Positions 32,422 to 44,178 are shown, counted from the stretch's first letter. The stretch is 64,000 nt of DNA from Tretioscincus oriximinensis (GCA_022410635.1 JAJVDF010000134.1:2149454-2213453); one strand, 5' to 3'. Notes: generated by a model not told the origin, from the letters alone. Numbers and translations are program-made.

Positions 32422-33256
32422 TCCTTTTTTCGGGTCGTTTCTGAAGTTCAGGGGGAAGATATATTTCAATTCTGAGGTATCTTGTTGGAAGGGTCATTCC
32501 AGAAGGAACCTAAGAAATATTTTTTTGGGAAATCGTGGTAATTGAAGGTATTTGAAGATTTGTTCCCCTCTATTGTTTTGCTTTGTAGGGGAGATAAAAT
32601 TTAAAGAGTCTTCTAGAGGACAAATTGTGTTTTGGGTTTTGTTTTCCTGCCATGAAGGAAACTTGACAGAAAAGCAAAGTTCTAATCCTTCTAAGTATTT
32701 TTATACAGAAAATAACTTTGAATATAACTTTTATAATTAAAGCAACAGTAATTGAGTTAAAGGTCTTCGCTGACTCTTCAGTGCAAGAATTTACCTAGGA
32801 GGCTCCTCTGCTTAGTAGATTTCATTTTGAAACTCAGGGGTTTGGGGGAAAGGAATACAGATGCTTCTTCACCTGTATCCTTGCATGATTAGGAANGATG
32901 GAATAAATATCCACCTGATTTTCAACAAGCATCTGGTTTTCTTGTTTTAGATGCATTTCAGATTAGAGAAGGAAAGGTTTCTGAAAATCCAGTTTGTAAT
33001 AAATATTGCACATGGATTACAATGTTGGCTGGCTTTTAAATCCAGTGGAGTGTCACAAACTGAAGAGGAAAATACCGGGAAGACAGAAATAGCTTTGAGA
33101 CCCTGCGGACTTCCCTGGACCTCAACCAATGGAACTGCATAGAATAAAACAACTGGGTTATATATAAACACTTCCTTTGCCATTATTGGGGGGGTGTCGG
33201 GGAACACTGCTTTCTGCGTTCCCTTTTCTCGTCCTCCCTAATCATTATTATGAACA
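32422..33256 (+). other. BCL2: BCL2 5' UTR part of the coding exon
   Basis: The polypyrimidine tract CTTTTTTCTTCTTCTCCTCAG ending at 32421 is a strong acceptor, matching the known non-coding first intron of BCL2. Within the UTR, GGAAACTTGACAGA (about 32657-32670) and AATAAAACAACTGGGTTATA (about 33143-33162) resemble segments of the human BCL2 leader as I remember it, which supports continuity up to the ATG. Upstream ATGs occur, including short ORFs at 32652-32666 and 32951-33142 and one overlapping the main start at 33250. The exact transcript start and first-exon donor are not determined. Confidence 0.65.
32951..33142 (+). other. Upstream ORF in BCL2 leader (63 codons)
   Basis: An ATG-to-TAG frame that starts MHFRLEKERFLKIQFVI and ends 114 nt before the BCL2 ATG. 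It has no recognisable domain. It would be translated only if the leader starts upstream of 32951. Human BCL2 also carries an inhibitory upstream ORF, but a much shorter one. Possible translational brake, not a proven gene product. Confidence 0.3.
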
Positions 33257-33805
33257 ATGGCTCATCCTGGCACAAGAGGTTACGATAACAGGGAAATAGT
33301 GCTGAGGTACATCCATTACAAACTGTCACAAAAAGGATATGATTGGGTGGCCAGTGGAAATGGAGAACATGATTCTGCTGCTGCTGCTTCTACTGAGACC
33401 TTCCAATCTCTGGTGTCTCTGCCTTCTGAGTTGCCTGCCTCTGCTGCTGTTAGCAACGTCGCTCCGGTTGGCGAGCAGCACTCTGTGCCACAAGTTGTCC
33501 ACTCAACGTTACGCCAAGCTGGAGATGAGTTTTCACGGCGTTATCAAAGAGATTTTGCTCAGATGTCTGGCCAGCTGCACTTGACCCCACTGACTGCTAG
33601 AGCTCGTTTTATGGCCGTGGTTGAAGAACTCTTTCGAGATGGAATAAACTGGGGGAGGATTGTGGCATTTTTTGAATTTGGTGGCATGATGTGTGTAGAA
33701 AGTGTCAGTCGAGAGATGGCACCGCTTGTGGACAGTGTCGCTATGTGGATGACTGAGTACCTGAACAGGCACCTGCACAACTGGATCCAGGAAAATGGAG
33801 GCTGG
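33257..33805 (+). CDS. BCL2: BCL2 first coding exon (apoptosis regulator Bcl-2)
   Basis: This exon encodes 183 residues of Bcl-2, the anti-apoptotic protein of mitochondrial, ER and nuclear membranes that binds BH3-only proteins, Bax and Bak. The ATG has a strong context (AACAATGG). Domains: BH4 at residues 10-30 ([20 protein letters not shown]), a flexible loop about 31-80, BH3 at 81-96 with [12 protein letters not shown], and BH1 at about 124-143 with the NWGR signature at 131-134. BH2 begins at NWIQENGGW and is cut at codon 183 by a GTATGT donor, exactly where vertebrate BCL2 genes are split. The last exon (end of BH2 and C-terminal membrane anchor) is beyond the window. The loop is about 12 residues shorter than in human and rich in Ala and Ser. 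The BH4 sequence separates it from Bcl-xL. Confidence 0.98.
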
Positions 33806-36800
33806 GTATGTGACTAATTATTTTTCTGTACTCTTTTTTTTTTCTTTTCTAAATTGCTAATATAATTTGCCTTTGGGATTACCTATGGCTGGCATGATCA
33901 ACTTTATAAAGTTGTTTTAGAAAATACATTAATTTTGGACAAAGTATTCTAAGTGATTATGGCAGGTGACAATTGGCAACTTTTCAGATTACTTCTCATG
34001 TATCAAATAAAACTGCACATTGCTTGACTTGNTAGTAGGTATACCTAGTATATGATCCTTTGGTTGTTTCACCAAATGGAAGTCCATTGCCATGGTGAAA
34101 TAGTAAGGTATTCCTGTGGTAATGATATTTCCATAATATTTCAGGTCTTCTGATTATTGTGCCACTCACTGCAAGCTTTCTTAATCTGGTTGTAGGAAGA
34201 ACTTTTCATCCTGTTTCCATTAGGCTTTAATCACTGATGTCATTCATAGGTTGTATGAAAGTTGCTGGCAAAATGAGGTCATATTTTAAAGCACGGGAGA
34301 GAAACTAATACAGCTAATTCACGTCATGTGTGTGNCCTATTTTTTAATATGCCTAAAGAAACAAAGGAAAAAAGCTGCTTAAAATAATTTATCATTGTAC
34401 CACACAGCTGGAATCTAGTCACCATTGCTTACATCAGACTCCTTCTTGAACAACTATAAAACCATTCTNGCATTTGTGTTTCCATTTCCTCTCAAAACAG
34501 TCTGCCTGTTTGGCATGCTTCTCCTTGGCTTATATGTAGAACTTACTATGGAAAAATTGGAAAAAATAGGAATTTTTCAGGTGTGTTCTTGGAAACTATA
34601 TAATTTCTGTTGTGATACAGCATTGTTTTAAGGCCCTAGCAACACATGTACTTTTAAACAAACTTTGGTCATGAAGAACTGGACAGTTCTGCAGGACTGA
34701 AGATGGTTTAATTTGACCAATCTAGGACCCAAGAAGAGCTGAATTCTGCCATTTGATAGCAGTGGTATCACAGAATGTGAAAGTATTTAGGAAAGATAAA
34801 CTATGTTCTATCTGTCTTCAGCTGCACAAGATGAATTATTTTCTTTGCCTTGAAGGAACATCTTTGTGAGTTGTAATTTGTCAACTGAATCATGGTATCA
34901 TTCACTTCAGATTACTGAATAAGTGATTCTCAATTGATGGGCATGGAATTGCTGGAAGAAGCAAACATTGGCATTATAGACAGAATAAAGTTGGGAAACA
35001 TAAGAGATCACGGAGTTTTCCTTCTTAAACAAATGCAATTAAAAATGGTCGTACTTCCATAAAGAAGCAAGGATTTCTTAAAAGATATTGATGTTTTAAC
35101 TGTTGATATATTCTCTAGATGGGACAGGCGAGAAGGTAAGGGATTAACCAGGTGATGTTGAAGTCTTGCCTTTGATCTCCATGAACCATTTTTTAATTTG
35201 TGGTTGCGGTTTTTGTGAGTCATACTCATCCTACCGATATCTCCTATTAAATACTTTTTATAATAGAAACATGACATTTTAAAGCAGCATAAACAAAATC
35301 TAAGCAAACATATTTTGTTGCGTCAGCTTTGTCTGGCAAGCTCTCATATTATTTTCACTAGCCACATCTTGACACCTGCAGCATAATAAAGAAAAAAGGG
35401 TTTTCAGGTTTACTGTTATTGGTATAACAGCATCCGCTCTTCCAACAGATGACAGTATACGCAGTGTCTTTGTTTATACAAGTAGTAGACTTAAATTGCA
35501 GGTAGCCTGAATATTCCAGTAACGTTCAGCAGGTGGATAACTAGTTCAGCAAAACTTTCAGCTTATGCTGGAATGCATACTTTGTAAACATGTTACATGG
35601 TAGGTAGACTGGTGCACAGAACAACTTCTGCAGATATTTGGAATGCAAATATGAATTGAAAGGATTCACACCCTTGCCACTCAGTGTTAAGGCCAACAGT
35701 TGCTAATAGTGGACATTGTTAATGAAGTCCGTATGATACTGTTGCCTTGTCGAGCTTGCAACGTACAATTACACTGGCTTGGGTTACACATGTTTATTAG
35801 TCACCCTAGAATGAAGCTGTTTGAGGTCAAAGCAAGTGTAAACAAGGCACCATAACTAGAATTGTAACTTCTCACACAAATCCAGTCTCACTGCTCTTTA
35901 ATTTTCATATTAAGCTGCCACTTATTATATATTTGCCCTCGATTCCTTAAATCTTTAGTTTGATCTTGAAATCAGTAATGTTGATTATTGCTGGAGAGTA
36001 ATATTTTGGGAGTAAGGAGGGGGTCTATATTTATTATCCCTAGCATGCATTAAAATTTGGAAAACTAGGTAGCTGAATGTTTTAGTATTCTTGGTCCTTC
36101 CCCAAACTATTATTCATGAGAGGAAAGAGAAGCACATGACTTATTTTATGGGTGGCACATGAGAGACAAATGATTTGCATGCCAGTTAAAATACCACAGT
36201 ACTGCTTTTGAAAACAAGGCATTAATCACAGCAGAAACTATGTAAGGCAGCAATGTGCAACTATCCCTATATTTTATGCATGTATTTTCTAATGTCATAC
36301 TATAATTTGATTTCAATGTTTAGTTTTAGCTATTACCCTAAGAATGGTTGTATTTAGAAATGATGAAACCAGGTCAGCTGTTTATGAGCTATTAGAAAGT
36401 GATTGCAATAGTCTGTATCTTTCAGTTTGTTGTAGAAGAACACCCCTAAGTGTTTCATTTATCGGCATGATTTATAGATTCTTTATGGGTCTTTCTGCAC
36501 TTAATTGGCAATCTGGAATAAAGAGGTTTATAGTCCAAATCATCCACCTCTCTCTTTTGGGGTTAGCAATAACCTACATGAAGATACAGATGGCAGGCTG
36601 CTATTCCAACATAAAACCCAAACTAAAACCTATCGCAGAATGGGCCTTGGACTGTTACCCTGGAGTTGGATTTGCTGGCAAGTAGGTTTCTGGAACATAC
36701 TAGAACTTATTCTCTGTTTAATTGTTGAATATAACAAATTATGACTGACTCTTAGTTGACTGCATAGGTGCCTCTATGCAGAGATGTAGAAGTGGATGCC

Positions 36801-36960
36801 ACTGTCTACTTCTTGGGAGTGACTGGGCTTGATTCAGCAATCTTCCATTTTCCAGACTTCATAAGTTACCACTGAGTTACAGGCTCTCCCATATGCATAG
36901 TACCTTTTGCTGATAATTGTTTTTCTGTTTTCAGTTATCATAATATTATATGTACAAGTA
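33806..36960 (+). other. BCL2: Start of BCL2 intron 2, no gene or clear repeat
   Basis: The donor GTATGT at 33806 opens the large BCL2 intron, which runs to the end of the window. In this first part I recognise no coding exon, RNA gene or clear mobile element. If unspliced, the frame continues for V-C-D and then stops at 33815-33817. Near 36535-36665 there is a diverged repeat-like stretch (AACATAAAACCCAAACTAAA) shared loosely with 30.9-31.05, 42.15-42.26 and 48.2-48.32 kb. Confidence 0.5.
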
Positions 36961-36962
36961 GT

Positions 36963-37020
36963 ATCTGAAGCAGTAGACTTGTCTATGAAGCTCATGTTGC
37001 CTACCATTTTCTTGTTACTG
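36963..37020 (+). mobile_element. Short Penelope-like fragment
   Basis: AGTAGACTTGTCTATGAAGC, then CTCATGTTGCC and TTTTCTTGTTACTGTCC, in the order seen in the Penelope-like copy at 41.13 kb (ACTTGTCTATGAAAGCTCAT, TTTTTTCTTGTTAGTCTC). Very short and diverged. Confidence 0.35.
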
Positions 37021-37484
37021 TCCAGAGCACTATGGGAAGCACTTGCTGACTAATGTATAACTTACCTAAAACGACCCAAAGAGGATGGAATGCTTTGCTT
37101 GGAAAATACAGCGAAAGCTTAGGAAGAACGGAATGGTTGTGATTTCAAAGAGAATTAGTTATGTAATTCAGTTTTTCATAAAGGTATTTTCTCTAGATTC
37201 ATAGATATTAAGTTGAAAAAAACTAATATATTCAGCCTCTGAAATAGATTACTGTATGCATATTGGCATATTTCAATAAAATAAGGATGTGGGTTAATAA
37301 AAATTTTCTCACTAAATTAATATCACTCAATATTAGGGTTCAAAACCTGTTTTAAATAATTGATTTTCAATCATTTGCCCTTGTTTATTGTAAGAAATAA
37401 GCAATTAACATAATTTGACATGAAACTGGAATGTCCTAGTTTGGTATTATGTATTTCCTTTCCTCCTCTCTGGTTATGAGATCT

Positions 37485-37585
37485 GGTACATTAATTGACC
37501 CAGTTCAAAGTATTAATGCTAACTTATAAAGCCCTACATGATTTGTGCTCCAAATAACTGAAGGAGTGGCTTCACCCATAAGATC
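37485..37585 (+). mobile_element. CR1 C-terminal fragment
   Basis: CAGTTCAAAGTATTAATGCT, then AACTTATAAAGCCCTACATG and ATTTGTGCTCC. This matches CCCAATTCAAGGTATTAACC and the following ACGTATAAGGCCCTAAATAA of the + strand CR1 at 13.13 kb (peptide QFKVLTLTYKAL). Short, same strand as BCL2. Confidence 0.5.
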
Positions 37586-37704
37586 CATTCCCACACCATT
37601 TTATGTTCTTGTTTATGGAACCCAGGATATGGTTTTATGAGTCTAGCCATATCTGTGTGAAAGACTATTTAGGATGAAGCGAAAGAAAAAATATATATAT
37701 TTTA

Positions 37705-38335
37705 AATGATTGAACTTTATTAAAGATTTGAGAAAACATGTATACAATGTTGATTTTTGGTTACAAACAACACGAGTAAAGGATGTGTATAATAAATCTG
37801 AAGAGCAAAGGGAACAGAGTCAACAACTAAAACAAAAATAATAACGTAACATCTGCTGGTCGCACACAAATAAAATCGTATAGTATGACAGATTGGAAAG
37901 TACCATGTCATTACTGTGGCATCACTGGCCACACATAGCCAGGGGAAGGGGATCGTGTTCAATAATAGTGTCTATAGACAGAGTGGGCAATTAACAACGA
38001 TGGTAAACTAGGATAGATAGGAGAAACAAAAGGAGGATTTCTGTTGACATAGTACAGCCATATGGGATGATCCCAGACTCAATGAAGTGTCTAGCCACTT
38101 CAAGGAAGGGAGCCCACTTCACCAGAAACTGGGAAAAGTGAGTTTCCATTAGGCCTAGCATTCTGTCTCTTTGTGTACATACAGATTCATTTAGTATTAG
38201 GCGCCAGGTTTTAGTAACCCACTCCGCCTTGGTTAAGTATTGAGCCTTTTTCCAGTTCTAAGCAATGACGGCCTTGGCTGTGGTGAGGAGGGACTTTACA
38301 AGGTTTTGAAGCTGGGAACCTTTGAGATGGTCATC
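37705..38335 (-). mobile_element. LINE ORF2 C-terminal fragment, L1-like
   Basis: The minus strand gives NWKKAQYLTKAEWVTKTWRL, then ILNESVCTQRDRMLGLMETH, then FSQFLVKWAPFLEVARHFIE, with the tryptophan-rich pattern of the C-terminus of L1 or Tx1-type ORF2. It ends at an AATAAAGTTCAATCA tail at about 37706. Stops and frameshifts occur downstream. The clade assignment is from general resemblance only. Confidence 0.5.
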
Positions 38336-38339
38336 AATG

Positions 38340-40150
38340 AAGAAGAGGGGAAAGAAAATAATTATGACAAAGTTATGAGACATAATTTCCTTTCTATTGT
38401 ATTATTGGTATTTATATCATAAGCAAGAGAGTAAAACTTTCTATGTATTCCAGATCATATGAATGAAAAGCAGATTTTAAATATGCTGTAATGAGAATGA
38501 TAAAAATAAAATCCTATAATCCTACAGGTATTTTGACCCCCTCATAATTCCTTATCACTGTTGTGAACTGATGGAAATTGGGCAACTTTGCATAGTCCAT
38601 GAAGGGTACATCAGATGTCTACACAGACCAAGGCTCTGAATACCAACATGTTCCCATGACTGAGACCACAGAAGTGGGAGACAATTTTAAAATCGAATCT
38701 CAAGACTCTGTTATCATGCAGACAATAACAAGATCAGCCCAGATCTTGTACTGGATTCTTGCTTCATTATGCCAGGACAGATATTGGCCCATTTCCGGAA
38801 GCATTGCTCAACTCTCTCCTACTTTGGAGTTAGGCCTGGATAGGGCAACAACTCTGAATAGCATGCAATGTGTGCCAGTAGCACTTTTGCAGAATCTGCA
38901 TGCAAATCCAACAACATATGGAAGCTCAATGGTCTGTTCATGGTTAAGATATCATGGAGGCAAATGTAGTCTGGAGGCCTATATAACTTTGGCAGATATA
39001 TAATCCTGGATGAGTTTGGATTAACCAAATTGTTTTCTTTTGCTTCTTTGCATTTTTTAATGCATTCCATACCACTGTTGGATAATTCTTGAAGAACCAA
39101 CACTGCCAGGCCTTTTAATTGTCTGGTGGAAACCTCTGCAGCCATTTAAGAGCCACACACTTTCTTATGCAGAACATCATTTCTAGTAAAAGTTTCAAGA
39201 TAGGCATATAATATTTCCCCCAACTAGAGGCCTCTGGAATACTGATAAACATAAAGGATATGGACTTTGCTTTGAGATTGAAAGTATAAACAGGAAAAAG
39301 ATGAATGATTGAAAGTCGTTTTCACACTTGAAGTGGGGAATTAACAGGAGCATTGAACAGGAACAGAGTCTATTACTAGTCTGTGTTGTGATGATAGGCT
39401 TACTATGCGACACAACTGCCTCAAAACCCTGTCCATCACCTTCCATGTTAAGCCACTGAAGGCAGCCAAGTGCCACACCACGCAGCAGCGGTAGCTGGTG
39501 CGGCCCCTTGTTGGGAGGCTGTCACACCGTGTGGCTGCCATGGGAACAGCCGCTGCCTGCTCCAAGGCAATGCAAGACAACGGCAAATGAACACCTGCAT
39601 TTTTGCGGTCTTTACATTAGTGTTNAATAAAGAAAAAAAGGGAATGCAATTTTTTTACTTCCTCCTCCTTGGCTAGGAGCAGTAATGCTGCTTGGGAAAG
39701 TGCAAAAAAGTAGGTAATGTTTCTCCCCCAGCCAATGCTTGGGGATGGGTTCCATTTCTCTGAAGGTATGAATGAAAGAATCATACGTTGCTGTTTTTGT
39801 TCTGAGGTGCTGTAAAATCTAAGAATGCAGGTTTACTGTCTACTACTAATCAATGAAATTTCAAAACTTTATTGCATAAACATCAATGAACAATATACGT
39901 ACTTTTCACTTTCTTCCTTCAGAAAATGCTGTAACTGTTGCAGCAACAGTTTATATGCTTTCACTTGTACTTTTCCTAGGTGAATTCTAAACAAAAATCA
40001 TTTTTATTCCAGTGTTAACCTCTATGCTGTTTTGAAAACAGAATATAGGTTTTTTTCCCCTCTGAGGTTTTTTACACTAGGCTTTTAAAAAAAATAAATC
40101 TTGAAATAGAAGCCAGTCAGTCGCATATCAATTAGGACCCCACAGCTTAT
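38340..40150. other. Intron DNA, no gene recognised
   Basis: A 134-codon plus-strand ORF (38599-39003) and overlapping minus ORFs show no known motif and lack splice-site or codon-bias support. A GC-richer patch at 39470-39600 is unexplained. Confidence 0.4.
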
Positions 40151-40163
40151 ACTAGAATATAGG

Positions 40164-40330
40164 TAGTCAATTTCAGAGAAATAGCTGTGTTAGTCTAGCA
40201 GAAAGTCCAGCAAAGGAGCTAGCAGCACTTTGAGACTAACTTGAGAAAAGTGGTTGGCATAAGCTTTCGTAGACAGGTCTACTTCTTCAGAGCATCTCAA
40301 GTTAGTCTCAAAGTGCTGCTAGCTCCTTTG
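40164..40330 (-). mobile_element. Penelope-like solo element with 12-bp duplication
   Basis: A perfect 12-bp target duplication, CTAGAATATAGG, at 40152-40163 and 40331-40342 defines a 167-bp insertion. Inside, AAAGGAGCTAGCAGCACTTT and the following GAGACTAACTTGAG are repeated as a perfect inverted copy at the far end. The centre holds the hairpin motif (minus strand 40290 to 40256): CTGAAGAAGTAGAC, CT, GTCTACGAAAGC, TTAT, GCC. This resembles the core of hammerhead ribozymes reported from Penelope-like elements. Confidence 0.72.
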
Positions 40331-40344
40331 CTAGAATATAGGTG

Positions 40345-43300
40345 GCAGTCCCCATTCCAAGATTTATCCCCAAATATAGTTTTGTAGGGCAGAAAGCGTC
40401 TCTCTCTTTCTAAAATGCTTTTCAAAGTCATGTGCTGATCCTGCTGCTTTTATGTTTGGCTTGTTTTTACATGCTTTTATTCTGCTGTTACTGAACTGTA
40501 GTTTTCTTTTGTTTCAGTTGACTGATTCCCTGAATGTGCTCTCCAACTTTCTGTTGAGCTTTCTAGTTGCTGACGCACACTGTTGCAGTATCCTAAATGT
40601 CAATGGTCACAGAATACCAGAGTCATTCCAGAAATTAGTAGGAATTTAATGTTCTTCTCCTTAGATTCTCACATAAGATCAAAAACTTGAGACAGGAATT
40701 TTGCAGCAGGAGATGAAAATTCCTCTCTTCCACACCAATTAAAGCTGCAAATTTTCTGTCCCCATTTTTTTGCAGTAACTCTTAAGTTCGTACAAGGTTA
40801 CATATGTATACGTAGGTCAGTTCTATTGTAGATTTCAGTTTCATTATGAACAGACAGAAGATCTCTAAAGGTTTTGCCTTTGTCTTTGCCTTGAGAACCC
40901 CAGAAACAATTGTGTTAGAATGCTGGCCTGATTCAGCCGGGATTTTTTTTATGTTCGAAAGGAAACTTATAACTTAGCTTTCTGCAGGGAGAGGGACTTT
41001 TAGCCATCAATTCTGATGCCTCCATCCTCCCCCACTCTAGAGATTAGAATGCTACAGTGGTAATTTTGCCCCTTTTGCTCCCCTCCCCTGCTCACCTTTG
41101 GCCCTGCTTTTTGCTGTACTCACATATGTTGGTCATCCCAACACACTTGTCTATGAAAGCTCATGCTGTATGTTTTTTTCTTGTTAGTCTCTAAAGCCCT
41201 ACAAAAACCCCTTTCTAGATTTTCTGGACTCAGACAAATATGGCTATTTGTTTGAAATCTACACGTGTAGAATATGATTGCTGAGTTTGGGAGCTCACTT
41301 AGAAAACCTTTTAATGATTGAAGAAAATAATGATTGCCTTGGTAGTGTCTTATGCAGTACAGCATTTTAAAATTGTTTTTAAAATAGATTACAAAGATGT
41401 GTTAGCTATGAAGCTAATGGTCTTTTCAGCTTTCTATGGGTATTTGAGGAAATCTATGGAGCAGATCAGTTTTTCTAAGGAAGTCCCAGTAGCCCCTTAG
41501 AGACCAGGGAAAAAATATGGGTAGCATGAAGTTTTCATGCATTTTTAACTTTAGCCATGTAACACTAGCACATGACAGGAGATTTTTGAGATAAATAAAA
41601 CATAATAGTACAAGAATGCTACTTTGTCATGAGTAATCTTGTCATGAATTCTCCTTACTAACTAGTATAACAGAGTACTGGTAATACTCTTTAATGAGCC
41701 AGTGAAATGTATTCATTTGTAATAGGACTGAAGGCATTTGTGTTTTTGTAAAGCAGTCTCTTATTATTTCTTATAACTACATTCTTTAGTCATTTTTGCA
41801 CCCACCACTAGACTGGGAGCATTTAAAGTCTTATGGGCATTTAGATGCTCATGAATTGGTTCAAAACCTTTGGAGTGAGTATAGGCTGGTATTCCTATGC
41901 CAGTACCCATCTTCTGTGACAATCCATGCACAATTTTTGATAGATTGCTTTCTTCAGATCAATGTCCTACTCTGGTCCAGCATGTGACCTTCATATTCTC
42001 ATTCCATCTCCATTTTTTTCTGTTTTAAAATATCCATGAGTAGGGGAGTGATGTAAATTGGCTTGTGAACAATGCCATCTACAAGCCATGGCTGTTTCTG
42101 TACTGGGCTTTTTTTCTAGATTGCACCCTGGAGTAGGAGTCTGCCATCTGCATACTGGTATAGATTATGGCAGGTTCTGTGGAGCCTGCTGTAATCTGCA
42201 CTTCTATGTAGACGACAAGCCTTATTGTGCAATAGAATATAGGATAAGACCCAGTACAGAAATGGTCTATATCTAAGCTTCTTTAGAGATATTTTAAGTC
42301 TTTCTCTCTCTTTCTACAAAAATGCAAGCTTATTCTCCAAGAACTTCATATATGGGATTTTTTAAAAAAAACTAATAGCTATATAATTTTTCACTGGAGC
42401 AATAAGCTTTTTTGGATTGTTAATTATGGACTGAACTACAATATGTATATTTTTCTTTTAAAAAAAACAACAAAACAAAGCATTTCCTTGCGATAAATGT
42501 GGAGTTAGATTTTTGGTCACACATAGTAATAAATCCCATAACCATTAGAAGACAGTTATTATACCACATTGCACATTATTTCTGATAGCAGTTCAGAAAC
42601 TGCTTTATTCAGCCTAGAAACTATATGGACACTGGAGATGTGCAATGGGGATAAACCTTTGAAAATTTTAGTCACTAAAAAATCTTCTTGATGGGATTGC
42701 AAAGTTTTTGTTGTATTTAGGATTTTAGTTTCTTCCATGATATATTTTAACAGTTCGGTAATTCTGCTATGGAGGACACCACTACTTTTTTGGTGTATAT
42801 ATATTTGGGTATTCCTTTGAAGATAGGCCATATTTAGGCATGTACAACAGAGCAATAAAATACTGCTTTTATCATTATAAAACCCAAAATAGATTAGTAT
42901 TTTGGATTTAAAGTATTATGGATGATACTATCAATATACCACTTCACCTTGGGATGGCAGCACCCATAGTGCCTTGCCTTGCACCTATTCGGCAGTGTAT
43001 GAGGGCAACTGCAAGTGTGAGAAGTGGCCATTTAGTATTCATAGTTGGATACTGAAGTTTAGCTGAGGTAACATGGGGCGTAAAGTAAATGACTGCACAT
43101 GGGCGTCATACATCCAAAATATGTGCCTGCTTGGAGTATAACTGCAACAAATAGCAAGTTAAAATATGGCTACTGCTTAGTTCTGACTATCGTAATTGAG
43201 CTCCATAGGATATGTCACATCACTAAAGATTCAAGTTATGGTGTTTTTGCTTCCCTGATGTCTATGGAACCTAATTTTGAGGGAACTGCATGGTACATTC

Positions 43301-43930
43301 ATGCTGCCATAGAAAAGCTTGAATGGCAGAGGAATTACATAATCCTGCACCACCAGGCCACAGTAAGTGGAAGAATATGGCATCCATGTAGATATTGCTC
43401 TGTATTGATTATACAGTGAGGGGACAGCAGTGTCATGCAGACACTGTGTCCTGAATAAGCATTCAAGGCACCATAATAACACTGGNTAAATTCTACTTCT
43501 GTCCAAAAGCTCTTTTGAAGTTGACCAGTAAAGGACCTCTTCTTTTTCTGGTTCTTTGTGTACTGAACTTTATTCTGGAAATACATTTAGGTGGGGCCTG
43601 CTACTGTTTGCTTGAGATGCAGATAGCACTGTGTTATCCTGGAATGCTGAATTCTGCTGTATGCGGAATTTTTATGTCTGCAAATTCAAAATGAGAGGAA
43701 AGACTGCCATTCTTTTGAGGGGAAAACTTGAGAGAAGAATTGTTAATAAACTTCATCCAAACTAAGGTTATTTACAGTCAGCTGGTTCCCTTCTTGTACT
43801 GCTTAAAGATGCAGTTGAAGTGGTAAAAATACTGTAAAGAGGGCATATATTTTGGAGAACTTATCCAAAATGAATCAATACTTGAAAATGTTTCTGTTAT
43901 TTTCACATCTTTAGTAAAAATAATAATTCT
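40345..43930. other. Intron DNA with a Penelope-like piece at 41.13-41.27 kb
   Basis: 41129-41265 reads ACTTGTCTATGAAAGCTCAT, TTTTTTCTTGTTAGTCTCTA, CTGGACTCAGACAAATATGG, in the order of a Penelope-like terminus. The rest has no recognised gene. The short ORFs show no motifs. Confidence 0.4.
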
Positions 43931-43934
43931 GTTT

Positions 43935-44178
43935 TAANATATAGGGTATAAATGGATACTAGGATGGATGCCTGGATGTTGCCTCCGGGATGGAGCAACA
44001 TGCAGGACTCCTGAAATACCATTTGCAGGGAGTCATGAACAGGAGCATATTTTGCTTTCCTCTGTTCGGACTGCCCAGGTGCATTGGTGGGCCTCTGTGT
44101 GACACAGAATGCTGGACTTGATGGGCTGTGGCCTGATCCAGTATGGCTCTTCTTATGCTCTTATGTTCTTATGATATC
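43935..44178. mobile_element. Fold-back repeat, right-end fragment
   Basis: CCTCCGGGATGGAGCAACAT, AATACCATTTGCAGGGAGTC, GGGCCTCTGTGTGACACAGA, GCTGGACTTGATGGGCTGTG and TGCTCTTATGTTCTTATG match the right arm of the element at 29.8-30.45 kb and, in reverse complement, its left arm. Confidence 0.6.

Noticed and set aside
36344..36685. 113-codon ORF in BCL2 intron
   Set aside because: Its end overlaps a diffuse repeat and the sequence shows no domain.
38599..39003. 134-codon ORF in BCL2 intron
   Set aside because: No known domain and no splice sites or neighbours to support an exon. Length is compatible with chance in 64 kb.
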